In this document: positions 1 through 12,100 of the stretch, piece by piece
Numbering within the stretch: the stretch's first letter is position 1
How the letters are laid out: every line of letters begins with the position of its first letter
NCBI RefSeq assembly: GCF_964355755.1
Contig: NC_092679.1
Location: forward strand, 19,830,932-19,894,931
Source: Antedon mediterranea
Lineage: Eukaryota > Echinodermata > Crinoidea > Comatulida > Antedonidae
Reading direction: 5' to 3'
Length of the DNA stretch: 64,000 nucleotides
The notes under the pieces: generated by a model
What the model was told of the DNA's origin: nothing
The model's input: the letters and a program-made list of their open reading frames with translations, nothing else
Databases searched by the model: none
Made by a program: the position numbers and the translations under genes

Positions 1-44
1 TAGAAAGCCATAGATTATCAAATCATTATTAGCTGAAATATTAC

Positions 45-123
45 CTGACGATATCGTTGATTCACGGGACGACACAGAACTTGAGGTGGATTTCATATTA
101 TTGTGGGATTTCGTAAAAGAAAA
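45..123 (-). CDS. nPKC exon 8 (hinge)
   Basis: 79 nt, phase 0 in and 1 out, acceptor tattatag and donor gtaata. It encodes residues 322-347, Ser/Thr-rich, the variable hinge between C1B and the kinase domain. Low conservation makes this the least certain PKC exon, but both splice sites and the phase fit exon 7. Confidence 0.75.
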
Positions 124-3100
124 CTATAATATCACAACAAAAGAAAACAACACATAAAAAACATGCAGCATACAAAAGACCATTTTTACGAGGCTAAAAA
201 TGGAAATGTTTCTTTTCGGACATTTCCAAAAAGTACACAAAAAAAACATTAGATATCAATTATGAGCATTATTATTTTATTTTAAATTGTAATAATACTG
301 TACTTAAGCAGAAGAAATATTAACACTCATAAAAATGGTCTATAAATAATATTATAAAAACATTATTTAAATCGAAACATCATCATGCTCCAATGGTAAT
401 ATACAAGTGCTCCCAAAAATGATATTCTATTTAGGAACCAACTGTAAATAATTAAAAAACATGTGCTGTTATAAATAATATAACAAATGCATATGTTTAT
501 ATTTGGTCCCATAATAAATATTATTAAAATATCCTCAGAATGCTATCTGTAAAGGTAGGTTCATTAAATAGATATCTCAATACTGTAATATTTAGTAAAT
601 GTGCTATTGATAAATGTTGGATTGCGAAAATTCATGTATCAACAGCTATTCTGAGACCATCCCTTAAATAAATAGGAGGGAGAAATTAAGCACCACATAT
701 TTTTGGGTCTTCTTCTGTTATCTTTCATATTTCACTGGTTTTCTATAAATCCGTTTAAAAAAGGAAATAAAATAAGGAAATTATGCATTAACTCAAGATG
801 TTTAAAAAAAATAATTTATTGGATCATATTATTATGTACTGTATTAGGTAAAATCATTGTGCTTGATTTTCAATGAGAAATCACAGAAAATACCTGAAAA
901 ATTGTAAAATTGCACATTGATAAAGCATAGTTAATGTGTACATAATACTATTATGGACAACAATATATCATTATGTAAGATGCTTACTAATTGGTCATTC
1001 ATCGGCATTGATTGGTCAAGCGATTTGATTGGACAATTAAATTATTGTCCAGATAAAATGGAAATGTTGACACAGCCTGCCACATAGATCCATGATGGAA
1101 GAAATTAATCCATTGAAAATAATGTTTATGTTTTATAACACACCAAAGTGTATCCTAGCCATTTGATTGGCTAATTACGTATCACATGTCATGCATAATT
1201 TGGATCCATTCTCATGATAGTGGGTACATTGCACATTCAGGTTTTTGTAAATAATTTTGAGAAATGTTTGCGATGCCGGCGAATGTTGCGTATTAAAAAA
1301 ACAACTTTTGAAGCAATAAATTAATTGACTAACATTTTACAGTGGTGTGTTATAAAACAAATAATGTTTTGTATTCATGGAATGTTAACAATACTTTCAA
1401 GAGTTGCAAGATAGGTTGCGTTCAGACGTAAAATCAGTTACATACATATGTGTGACTGTACATGTGTAATCAGTGATTGTTCAGACGATGAAAATTTACA
1501 TGTGTAAACTATAAAAAAGTACCCAGCAATGTCATATTTCATGCATCTTTTTACACTAGTAAGGTATCCTTATCTTGCGATTAATCAGCTTGCGGTTTAA
1601 GGTGTAAAATTGAGAAATCCACCTCATAAGGTGGGTTTTTAAAACAGCTAGTTTATCTCCAAATTTTCATCACACACGACCATTACACGTGTAAATTTGT
1701 TACGTCCGAACAAGCCCATAGAGTGGTCTATACAACTCCGGTTGCGTTTCGCCTCATTGAATAGACCAGTTAATCTTTAAACTAATGTAAATATGCTCTC
1801 CATTCCACACATTCATTATTTGTATAATGTAACGAAGAACCAAGCCGATATTGTCTCCTGAAGATAATGTGATATATTGAATATACGGTATGGTTGAAAA
1901 TTTATTTTGAAATCATTTATTTACATAATTGCAATTAATTGATTGTATACCTGGATTCTATGAAATTTGCTTAAATAAGATGGTATGTTAACAGAATGTA
2001 ACAGAAATGTTTAGTGAGTCGACCGATATGCATAGTTAAAGGGGTAAGGGAATTTTTGTCACAGTTCAAACCCATAATTTAAATGGAGATAAGCAAGAAA
2101 TGAAAAGCTGATATTATAATTCAGGGTTTCATAGTTTTGATCGGCAACAAATTGTAGCATTTTGACCACTAATGAATGCCACAAAGACCAGATCAACTCA
2201 ACCGGAAATAAAACGCTGACTTGTTTACCACGATATTGCCTCAATATCTGTTTGAAAAGTTAAATAAGAAAGTTATTTCCTTTCCTAATAATTTTGAAAT
2301 GGAATAAGTAAGAATGGAATTGGTATACATTTACTGTAAGGCAGATCACGCACACAATTTTGAATTTTTAAGCAAAATGGAAAAACCTAATAAATTCGTC
2401 AATTTAAACACATACAGTAGTGTTTATCATGAATTGAAAACATCAATTAACTATCTGCTGAGTTTCTAAGAAAAATCTGAAAAACTAATTTTATTTCGGA
2501 CCTATGAATCCAGGGAGGTTTATCAAAATGTTATGTTTTCAACACCAACAGCCTGGCCAATTACAGGAAAGGAAATAAACAAGTTTAATATAGAGTTTTA
2601 TATGCAAGTTTAAGTACGGTAGTGGCACTGTGACAAAAGTACTATGACAGAATCAGGACTCCAACCAAGGACCTTGGAATAACTATAGTACCACTATCAA
2701 AGTTAAATAGAATCTGACATATTTGTAAATAGATATGATTAGGACCTGGTAGGATGAGTACAGTATGATGCTGAATGTGTCGACGATTCTCTATAATATG
2801 CTCAGTATCATAGGCAAGTTCTGTGATACTGTACATCACATGTGACACCTATCATTGCCTAAGCTTAATACTGTATAATACAGGCAAGGTAATACAGATG
2901 CTACATATGATGCATGTGTGACACTGTATTGCACAGTTCGCCTATGATACAATAAAAAAAATCCTGTAGATATTGGAATTTTCATTGTATGTCCAGTAGT
3001 AGTAGAAGTTTACAGAAACATTTAATCGTAGGCCTACTTTATCAATTATTTGAGCACCTTGAATATAAAATCAACCACAGCAACTCATGCATATCAATGG

Positions 3101-6100
3101 CAAGCAAATCACCACATGTTTACACAAAAACGAAAAACGATATTTATCATGAATATATAAGTACAACAATTACAATGAAAATCTCTAGGTAAAATCTTAA
3201 ATCTCAAACGACCAACATTTATTTTTTGTTAAAATTAAATGCTAAATAAGTGACTGTATCTCTGTAAAAATTGTACGTACTTTGTCTGCCTTGTTTGATT
3301 TTTATTTTAATGTTAATGAATATATAAATATTGTATACTTTGAATCAATAAACAAAATTTTGATAAAATAAATATTTATTATTGTTATATTAAATGCTAG
3401 TGACTTTAAAAAAAAAAATTAGAAGTGTATTTTCCAAAATGTTTTCAAAATTTCATTTACCAACATAAAACTGTTGCTTAACTTGTTTTTCATTAAAATA
3501 ATAAATGTTTATTGTTGGTAAAATTAGAAGTGACTTTTTAAAGATAAAATTAGAAGTGTATTTTCTTAAATATGAAAATAATAATAAATATTTACTATTG
3601 GTAAATTAAATGCTAGTGACTTAATAGTGAAATAGTAAAATAAAATTAAAAGTGTATTTTCCAAAATGTTGAGATTGAAAGCTATTACTAGTGTTTATAT
3701 AACATTCAACATGATAATGTTTAACCTGGTTTCCATGAAAATAATAAGCATAATTATTGATTAAATTCTAAGAATAGGTTGAAGTTTAGCAGTTTTGACA
3801 TTTGGAATTGTTACATAATGCTTACTTGTAAACAGTAATTAGGTCTATGAATTGGCAACTTTACGGTTTTATTCCTAAAACAAAAATCATCATAATTTCT
3901 GAAAACTATTGAGTGATTTGCAGTAATGCCGCATATAAGAAAATGTTAGGCGTCACATCCTAAAAAAATGGGGGGAATGAGGGAAGTGGTTTTTTTTAAA
4001 TGTCTGTCAAAAATGATATCTTTGCAAATATTTGTTTCTTTAACAAAAATCATTGTAACTTCTGAAAACTTTACTCAATAATGATTATTATTATATTAAA
4101 AGTCTCTGAAAAGGGAAAAAACAGTATTCTGAAAACTATTGAATGATTTTCAAAGAAAATATTAATGTTAGGCGTCACATCCTAAAAAAATGGGGGATGG
4201 GGAGGTTTTTTTTTTAAATGTGTCAAAAATTATATCTTTGCAATTTATTATCCCAGACTCATTTATTATTATTTATTTTAAATTATGTATAAAATTATGG
4301 ATACATAAAAGGAATGAAGAAAAAATTCAAAGAATCTAAATTTTATTGAAGTTACTGTAAAAGTTGAATATGAAATATTTAAGTTAATAAATACATTAGA
4401 AAAGTAGAATAATGATAATGATGTCATAATAATGATGTCATAATAAGGATGTCATAATAATGTCATAATAATGATGTCATAATCATGATGTGATAATCAA
4501 ACCTAAAACACTGTACAAATATATACATTTTTTTACTATTTGAAAATCCATATCTTAAAAAAAAAATCCTAATAGTAAAAATGTAATCAAAAATTTAATT
4601 ATAAATTGACACTTATTCAAAGCATTTAATTGGTCATTTGAGATTCAGATGTTACCGAGAAGCAAGACACATTTCTCAAGGCGGCTGGTTGGCGTGTGAC
4701 CAGCCATTGAACGTACACCCAGGCTACGAAACTATTACCTGACTGACTCGACGAGTAATCCGGGTGGGGCGTTTTGTGTTCCCCATGCGCATTCAATCCC
4801 TGCGCATAAAAAACAATAAGTACAACTTTAAAAATACAATTGATAAGAAATCCCATTGATGGTAGCTACAGTAGGTTCCTGCGTTATGACACAACTATGT
4901 ATATATACCAACATAGACAAGTGCCTTATTTTAAATTGCCCACGTCCACACCCAAACAAATATTCATTAAAGTATTACATTAAAAAAAACCATAAATATG
5001 TTTTATAATCATTTGAAAATTTAGATAATTGCATAATTAAACATTTATGCAAATTATTAAAGATCATTACTTTTACAAATACCCTTAATTTCACACATAC
5101 ACACACACAAAAAAAAAACATTAAAAAGTTGACCAAATTCAAGCTTGTGGTATCTTGAATAAGAATCTGTAACTGAAAAAATAATATTTAATTAATAAAA
5201 AAATGAAAAATATCTTCAGTACTGATGTCAAGGATGGGCAAATTGGTACAGTAATACCAGAAAAATGTCTACATCATTATTTTTATTTACTTTTCGCAAA
5301 CCCAATATTGTATGTTGCGTTCATCCATCTATAAAATTCAGAATTACTATATCACAGCAATATCCTAATTTCATCCTTATCCACAGTACAGTAATTTAAA
5401 ATATCATTTTGTTTTAGAAATCATCCATTTTAAAACACTATTTTCATTGTATTATGTAAAATAACTGTTCTATAGAGAAAGACTAACGAGATAAATTCAA
5501 TTATTTTACTGTATACCAATCCATCTAATCATACAACTCTATGATCTAATATTCCTCCTAGATGATGACCTTTGACCTCAGCTTGCACAGTGTAATACTA
5601 AGAAATAAGACGAGTTATAAGCGGCACTGTAAGCACAACCAATTACTGTGTACAGCAGCACCGGTGCAGGCTGTGTAAAAACAAGTCACAGTATAGTAGC
5701 CTAGCCTCTGTAATAACTATCACAGAGAATCATCAATAAAACCAATTGTTTTTTACCATTTTATCTTTTATTTTTAAAGTAAAATTAATGAAGTTGAGAT
5801 AAAATATTATAATAAGAAATAATGGAAGGATTCCCAAACAGATGAGACCGATTAAGCCATGTTGATATCAAAACAAAATCAGAAACAAAAAAAAACAAAA
5901 AAATTTATATATTTTTTATAAAATTTATCCTTTTTTGATCAAATTAATTGGGAAAAAAATTCAGAGTTTTATTGTTGTATGATGTATAAATCTGTTTTTT
6001 AATATTTCAACAATATTTTGTGAGATGGTGGTGGTCCCATCTAGGTTTTAAATTATGGTATTCTCATTTTTAATTATCAATTAAATATTGAACATTATGA

Positions 6101-9100
6101 TAATTTCTGATCTAAAAGTTTAATGTACTATTAATTCAAATAGACTCTCAGTCATACGCCCGTATTCTTAAACCGGACTTTAGTCGTAGTTCGAGCTAAA
6201 ACTTTAAAAATGACGTCATTTTAATTCATAAACCGAACTTCAACTAAATCGCCGACTAGTTCACGCCAACCTTGACTAAATCGAGACGAATTTTGATCGA
6301 TTTTTTTAGTCCTGGAGGGGGCAGGCTAAATGGTCGACTAAATAGTTTTTAAACGATGTTTATGAAAACCGTAACAGTCATTGAGTTGTTATATTGGCCA
6401 GATATTGAAAAATGAAATATCTATTTTTATATTAGCTTAATTAAGTATACATTGGTATAAGTTATAATAATGAAAATAATCTTTATTTACAACCGTATAC
6501 AAATTACATTATTTTCTTCGCGCAAGTCCGACTTGAACTACATCACGCCATAGCGACAATGGTCGATGGTTCGTCGCGATCATACTTTGTTGGTGGCCTA
6601 GAAAATATAAAAGTTACCGTACCGCCATGGTTCCTGAATATATTTTGAATATTTTGTTTGTTGTTAATCAAAAGTACTTCACTGTTAAATTGATACTGAT
6701 CTTGTTCTAATAATTAATGATTAAAATTACTTTTCATGTATATAGTCCTGATGCGTAAAAAGTGTTGTAAGAAAATGGAAAGTGATATCAATGCGCAAAA
6801 TTTCGTCTGCTCCTCAAATACTCTCTTGTCATTGGCCAATGAATAGCCTTTGTTACCCAGACGTGTGCAACTCGTCTAAAAGCTCGACTTCATTAAGTCG
6901 AACTGCAAACTTCGACTACTTCGTTTTTTAATCGAATTTGAAGTAATAGCTCGAACTACGACTTTTTCAAGTCGAACTTCGAACTTCGAACTACGACTAA
7001 AGTCCGGTTTAAGAATACGGGCGATAGTCTTTCACATAATTCTCCCTTATTTATTTATTTATCAATAATAATATGCGTTTATAATGTTTAATTTTGAAAT
7101 TATTGGCAGTGAATTTGCTACCAGAACTCTGCGTATAAAACAGAAAAGTCCTACAGTAGTTTTAAAAACTTTTTGCATTATTGTATTTTCAGTATATTTT
7201 TAGCCAATTTAGATTTTTTAATTTAGAAATTAGAATTACATTGGCAGTGACAGGAATTGGTTATCAAATTTGTACGAGAACTCTGCCTATAAAACAGAAA
7301 AGTCCCAGTTCGAATCCTTATAATAACTTTTTGCATTAATGTTGTCATCTTTTAATACCATTATTGTATTTCCGGCATATCTCTAGCCAATTTAGAAATT
7401 TTAATTTAGAAATTAGAATTATTGGCAGTGACAAGAATTGGCTATCAAATTTGTATGAGAACTCTGCCTATAGAATCCTAGGTCGAATCCTTATTATAAC
7501 ATTTTGCATGATGTTTTCATCTTTAAATACCATTATTGCATTTCCACCATATCTGTAGCCAATTTAGAATTTGTTTTCCTTCGTAATAATCAAGCTAAAA
7601 AATGATTTTAAATAATCTTTATGTTGTGAATGTTAATTAACATTTTCAATGAAATACAACTCATTATGATGGCATCATCCACATGATAATAATTATTGTA
7701 TTTATATTTTACTATTATAATAATAATACTACGCTGTTTCCAAGGCCTACGCCATTAGCATGTATACTGATCTTTCTTTATTCATTTTATAATTTTTAAA
7801 TTATTGTTAAGTGGCCTTCATTTTCCTTTTGAAGATCAAAATTGGAGTATTTAAAAAAAAACCGAGCATTTTGAAGGATGTTAAAATGTGAAGTTCTTGG
7901 TATTCATGTGCACTAGTTATTTATTTGTTTGAGTCAGTTCCCTTCACGTAATTATGAAAAGTTTTTTCGGAGAATTCTGTTTTAAGGGGAATCGCAAGGG
8001 GGTGAAGATGTTTTAAGGGGGATCGGCAAGAGTGAAGACATTTTAAGGGGAATGGACAGGGGAATGTTTAAAGCTATGTCTACACTATCAAACTAGTTTG
8101 ACAAAAAGTTTGATATGACCAAATATGGTAGTGATATAACATCATCATGTCCATATATGGGCACATCACATTTTTTTGTCATATAAAGTTTGATAATGTA
8201 GACAGGACTTTCAAGGGAATCACAAAGAGTGAAGATGTTTTACAAGAGGCATTATTCGGAAGTATGTCAAAGCAACCATTTTTTGCAATTGATTATTTAT
8301 TATTGTATGGGGGGGTGTTGAATGAACTTTCTACATTTTTAGTTTGAGAATAGGCTATCTTCAGTTTATCCAGGTAAGCTTGGCAAAAATAGACTATCAA
8401 ACAGGGATCAGATTGGAGGATAAAAACTGATGTATTGTATGCTTTTTATTCAATCTAAAACCAAATACAAATGAATGTATTTAGTCATGAATGTGTGCTG
8501 GGTGACAACAGCAGATGTTCCCAAATTAAAAACAAAAGCAATCTTCATTTTATATACCTAGTAATAATAGACAGCAAAAAAACTGGCTTCTACAGTATTC
8601 TATAGGAATAATATAATGCCTAGTCCTAATGACCTCTTGACCTTTCTAAAAGTTAAGCACACTGTCACACAGCTTCTCCTATCAATAATACTTATAATAT
8701 TATTTACATTAAGCATTCACTCTGTAAATCCAGTGACTTAATGTGTTTGCCTATAATTATTAAATATTATAAGATCATCATTTTTGTAATGCGATGAAAT
8801 TTCATGAAGCCACTAAAGAGAAATGAAGGCAAAGAACAGAGTCAGAATTAGACTTGCCACAAATCTGTAGTTATTGTCTGTTTTATGTTATTCCACCAGT
8901 CGATTTTTTGTCTGGAAACTATGTGTATGTATGAAATGCCATGTGTGCCAAAATATTTATCTTTTTACTGATATTCGAAATACAGTTTGATAGAACCTAG
9001 TCAGAATATACAGTACAACACGAAAGAAAGGGGACAGACAAAAATATGTGGGAGAAGAGTACAGGCACCCTGCCTCCAATTTTTAAATTCTGGATCCACT

Positions 9101-12100
9101 TCTGCCAATAAACCTGAAATAAAATTTATATTAATTCCCTACAACCAAAAATAAAAAATTGAAATATGTTATATTTATTTATTTTCTTCCTCTGAAAAAT
9201 AAAAGATGTGCCAAATACTATATTGGCAGTTAGTAACGGATTATCATGTAGATAAAAATTACTGGTATCATATTCACACAATAGTACATTCAAAATTTGT
9301 TTTACCTCTTTCCTTCTTCCGATTAAACTGTCAGGAGTTAATCCTATTTCGTTGAGGAGCTGTCCAAGCTTTTTGCTATCGATCCCGCAACTGTTTGCCA
9401 CATTTTTCTCGCATCTCTTATGTACATTCATCTTGCATGCTGCGTATAAAAAAAATTTTGTTTATTTTATAACTTTTTAATATTTAAATCTAAATGTATT
9501 AATATTTGCCCTTAAGCTTGAATTGAACGGTAGCCAGCAGTGCAGCGCCTACCAAATCAGCAAACAGGGAGGCGATCCCCTACTATTTGCAAATAGTGTA
9601 CCACGTTCTTTAACATGCACTATGTAAACGGGACCAACGGCTTTACATCTCATCCGAAGGACGAGGCCATGAGAGTAAAGCATCTTGGTTAAAGGATACA
9701 GTTAGTATGGTACAGAGAGGCTCGAACCCATGGCTAGCGCATGCAAGTCTGATATTATCATTACATCACTCTCTACAGTAGAAGTTAACTCTGAACTCTA
9801 AAGCGTGGTTCCCACTAGCGACGCAACACAAGGACGTAACGGCAACGCAAGTGAATTGACCAATCACAAGCGATGGCTTATTCGCTTGTGATTGCTAAAG
9901 CTTGGTTCCCACTAGCGACGCAACACAAGGACGTAACGGCAACGCAAGTGAATTGACCAATCACAAGCGATGGCGTATTCGCTTGTGATTGCTAACTGTC
10001 TATAACTTCGCTTGTCATTGCGTTGCGTTTACGTCCTTGCGTTACGTTCTAGTGGGAACCAAGCTTTACTGTCTATAACTTCGCTTGTCATTGCATTGAC
10101 GTCCTTGCGTTACGCTCTAGTGGGAACCAAGCTTTATGAAGCGGACACCTTCAGGACATTAGTGATTCCTTACTAGGGATGTCCCAAAGGAGGGTTTCTA
10201 ATGTATTGTAAATACACATATCTCTAATTACTTAAAATTAGTTTTTGTAAGGGGCATCAAAACTAAAAAGTCATGTGGTAAGTGGCTACTATAAAGTATG
10301 GTAAAAAACATAATAAATTTATTTTTAACAAAATACAAAATTATGCTATAATGATTGCGTGATAGGATCCAGGATTTTGAAATAGGTGGATAGGTGGCCG
10401 GGTGGAGAGGAGGTGAGGTGCTGAACTTAAATTAGTGTCGTATCTTTTGCATTACAATTTGCAAAATTTAGGATGGGCCTTATTGAATCCACCTACAGTA
10501 TGACTACAGTACACCATTCAGCAGAAAAGGGTTAAATTGTACTTCTAGAGCCTGTTTTCCACTAGGCAAATTTATTAATTAATCAACAATTCCTGAGATT
10601 TGATTGGAATTACATGAAAATATGAATACACATGCTCATAAACTGATGCGTCAGTTGTAAACAAGGTTTGGGATAGAAAAGAACAAAACACTGTATATGT
10701 ATGCATTTGTAAACAGTAAGCCACAAAACAAATTCTTCATTATTTATAAATCATTTGATATATACAGTATTCCTTCCGGTTCGATTGGTAACCAATTTAG
10801 AATTTTTATCAAATAAAATAAAAGTATTCAAATTGTGCAAGTATTCAACTCCAGGAGACAGAATAACAATTGTACAAATAAAAATACCAGGGCAGTCTAA
10901 AATAGATTCAACAGCTGTACATGGGATTTGTTTAAGAGCCTGATATGTCACTAGGCAATCATAGAATTGCAAGTTGACAAGCCTAGGTTTTTTTTTTCAA
11001 TTCAACCCTATTACCAGAAAGTTTGCCAACTAGATTAAAAATTGGTCAAGTAGCTAAAAATGTGACTTCCTGTTGGTATACAGTACAAGATTAAAACAAG
11101 AAAAAATTTCGCTGCTCGACTTTTTGACGTAACACTTTTAATTATTTAAAAAAGGCATGTCAATTATTTGAAATGATTAAAACACATTTTTAAAAAGTTT
11201 TGTTAAAAAGTTATAAAATACTGAATGGTGAAATGAGTGAATATGGGAACTACTGTGTAGGGACTATCGTCTATGTTGTTTTCATTTCATCACCTACAGC
11301 GTTTACTCACCAAATTTAAAGTGAGTCTCTACGGATTTTTCATGTTTATATATATTAAAAGAATGTTTCAAAATATATTTAGCATTAATTCTACTAGGGA
11401 TACACTAAAGACACCTGCTTTGTAAATTTTACATTATCTACAAGCTGGTGACCAACTTTTAAATAGTAATAATAATAAATATGGCCCAGTTCATGTAAGT
11501 AGGGCAGCTGAATGTAGGGCAGATTTTGCCTCTATTTTATTAACCTAAAACAAAAAGTTCTAGTTCTTATGCTGTGCAAGGGGTAGATAGTGTGAGGCTC
11601 TAATATTAATAATAGTATTCTGGATTTATAAAGTGCCTAATGTTGTAAAAACCCTAAGCGCTGTACATAGTATTATTCTGGTAATTTTTGGATCAAACAC
11701 ATATGGAAATATACTCCTATAATGCAGCTAGTAATTAGCGCAAGCGCAAAGTTGTGTCTTGACCTTACCAGGTACCCATTTGTATACCTGGGTAGAGAGA
11801 GGCAAATGTAAATAAAGTGTCTTGCCCAAGGATACAAGGAATGTGATTAGCGTTGGATTCGAAACCACGATCTCACGATCACCAGTTGTCCCTGCGTTAT
11901 GTTCTACCAGGGAGATGTCCCTGGTTCTACTGGGAGTCACGAATAAGAATGGAAAATCATAGTTTATTCTGTATTTGTTCAAATGACAATAAAAAATCTA
12001 GGTCATGACCTCTTTACGACATCTTTTGTGACATAAATAAATCATAAAAGCAAATGTTACAACACAAAAACCAGAGCATTTAAAACATTACCAAGGATAG

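Larger units (their letters stand above)
124..9305 (-). other. nPKC intron 7 (about 9.2 kb, repeat-rich)
   Basis: No conserved exon was recognised in this intron. It holds AT-rich unique DNA plus an inverted-repeat element (1111-1381), degenerate direct repeats (3200-3720), a duplicated 230-bp unit (3896-4230), a 15-bp tandem repeat (4415-4497), an 867-bp TIR element (6157-7023), a triplicated unit (7102-7570), a 32-bp tandem repeat (about 7980-8060) and one copy of the CTCTGTCTACAC MITE (8070-8211). From 8400 to 9300 nothing was recognised. Confidence 0.7.

Noticed and set aside
9030-9115. Possible extra nPKC exon (acceptor atttcag, [11 protein letters not shown])
   Set aside because: No match to PKC hinge; weak donor; exon 7 joins exon 8 in phase without it.
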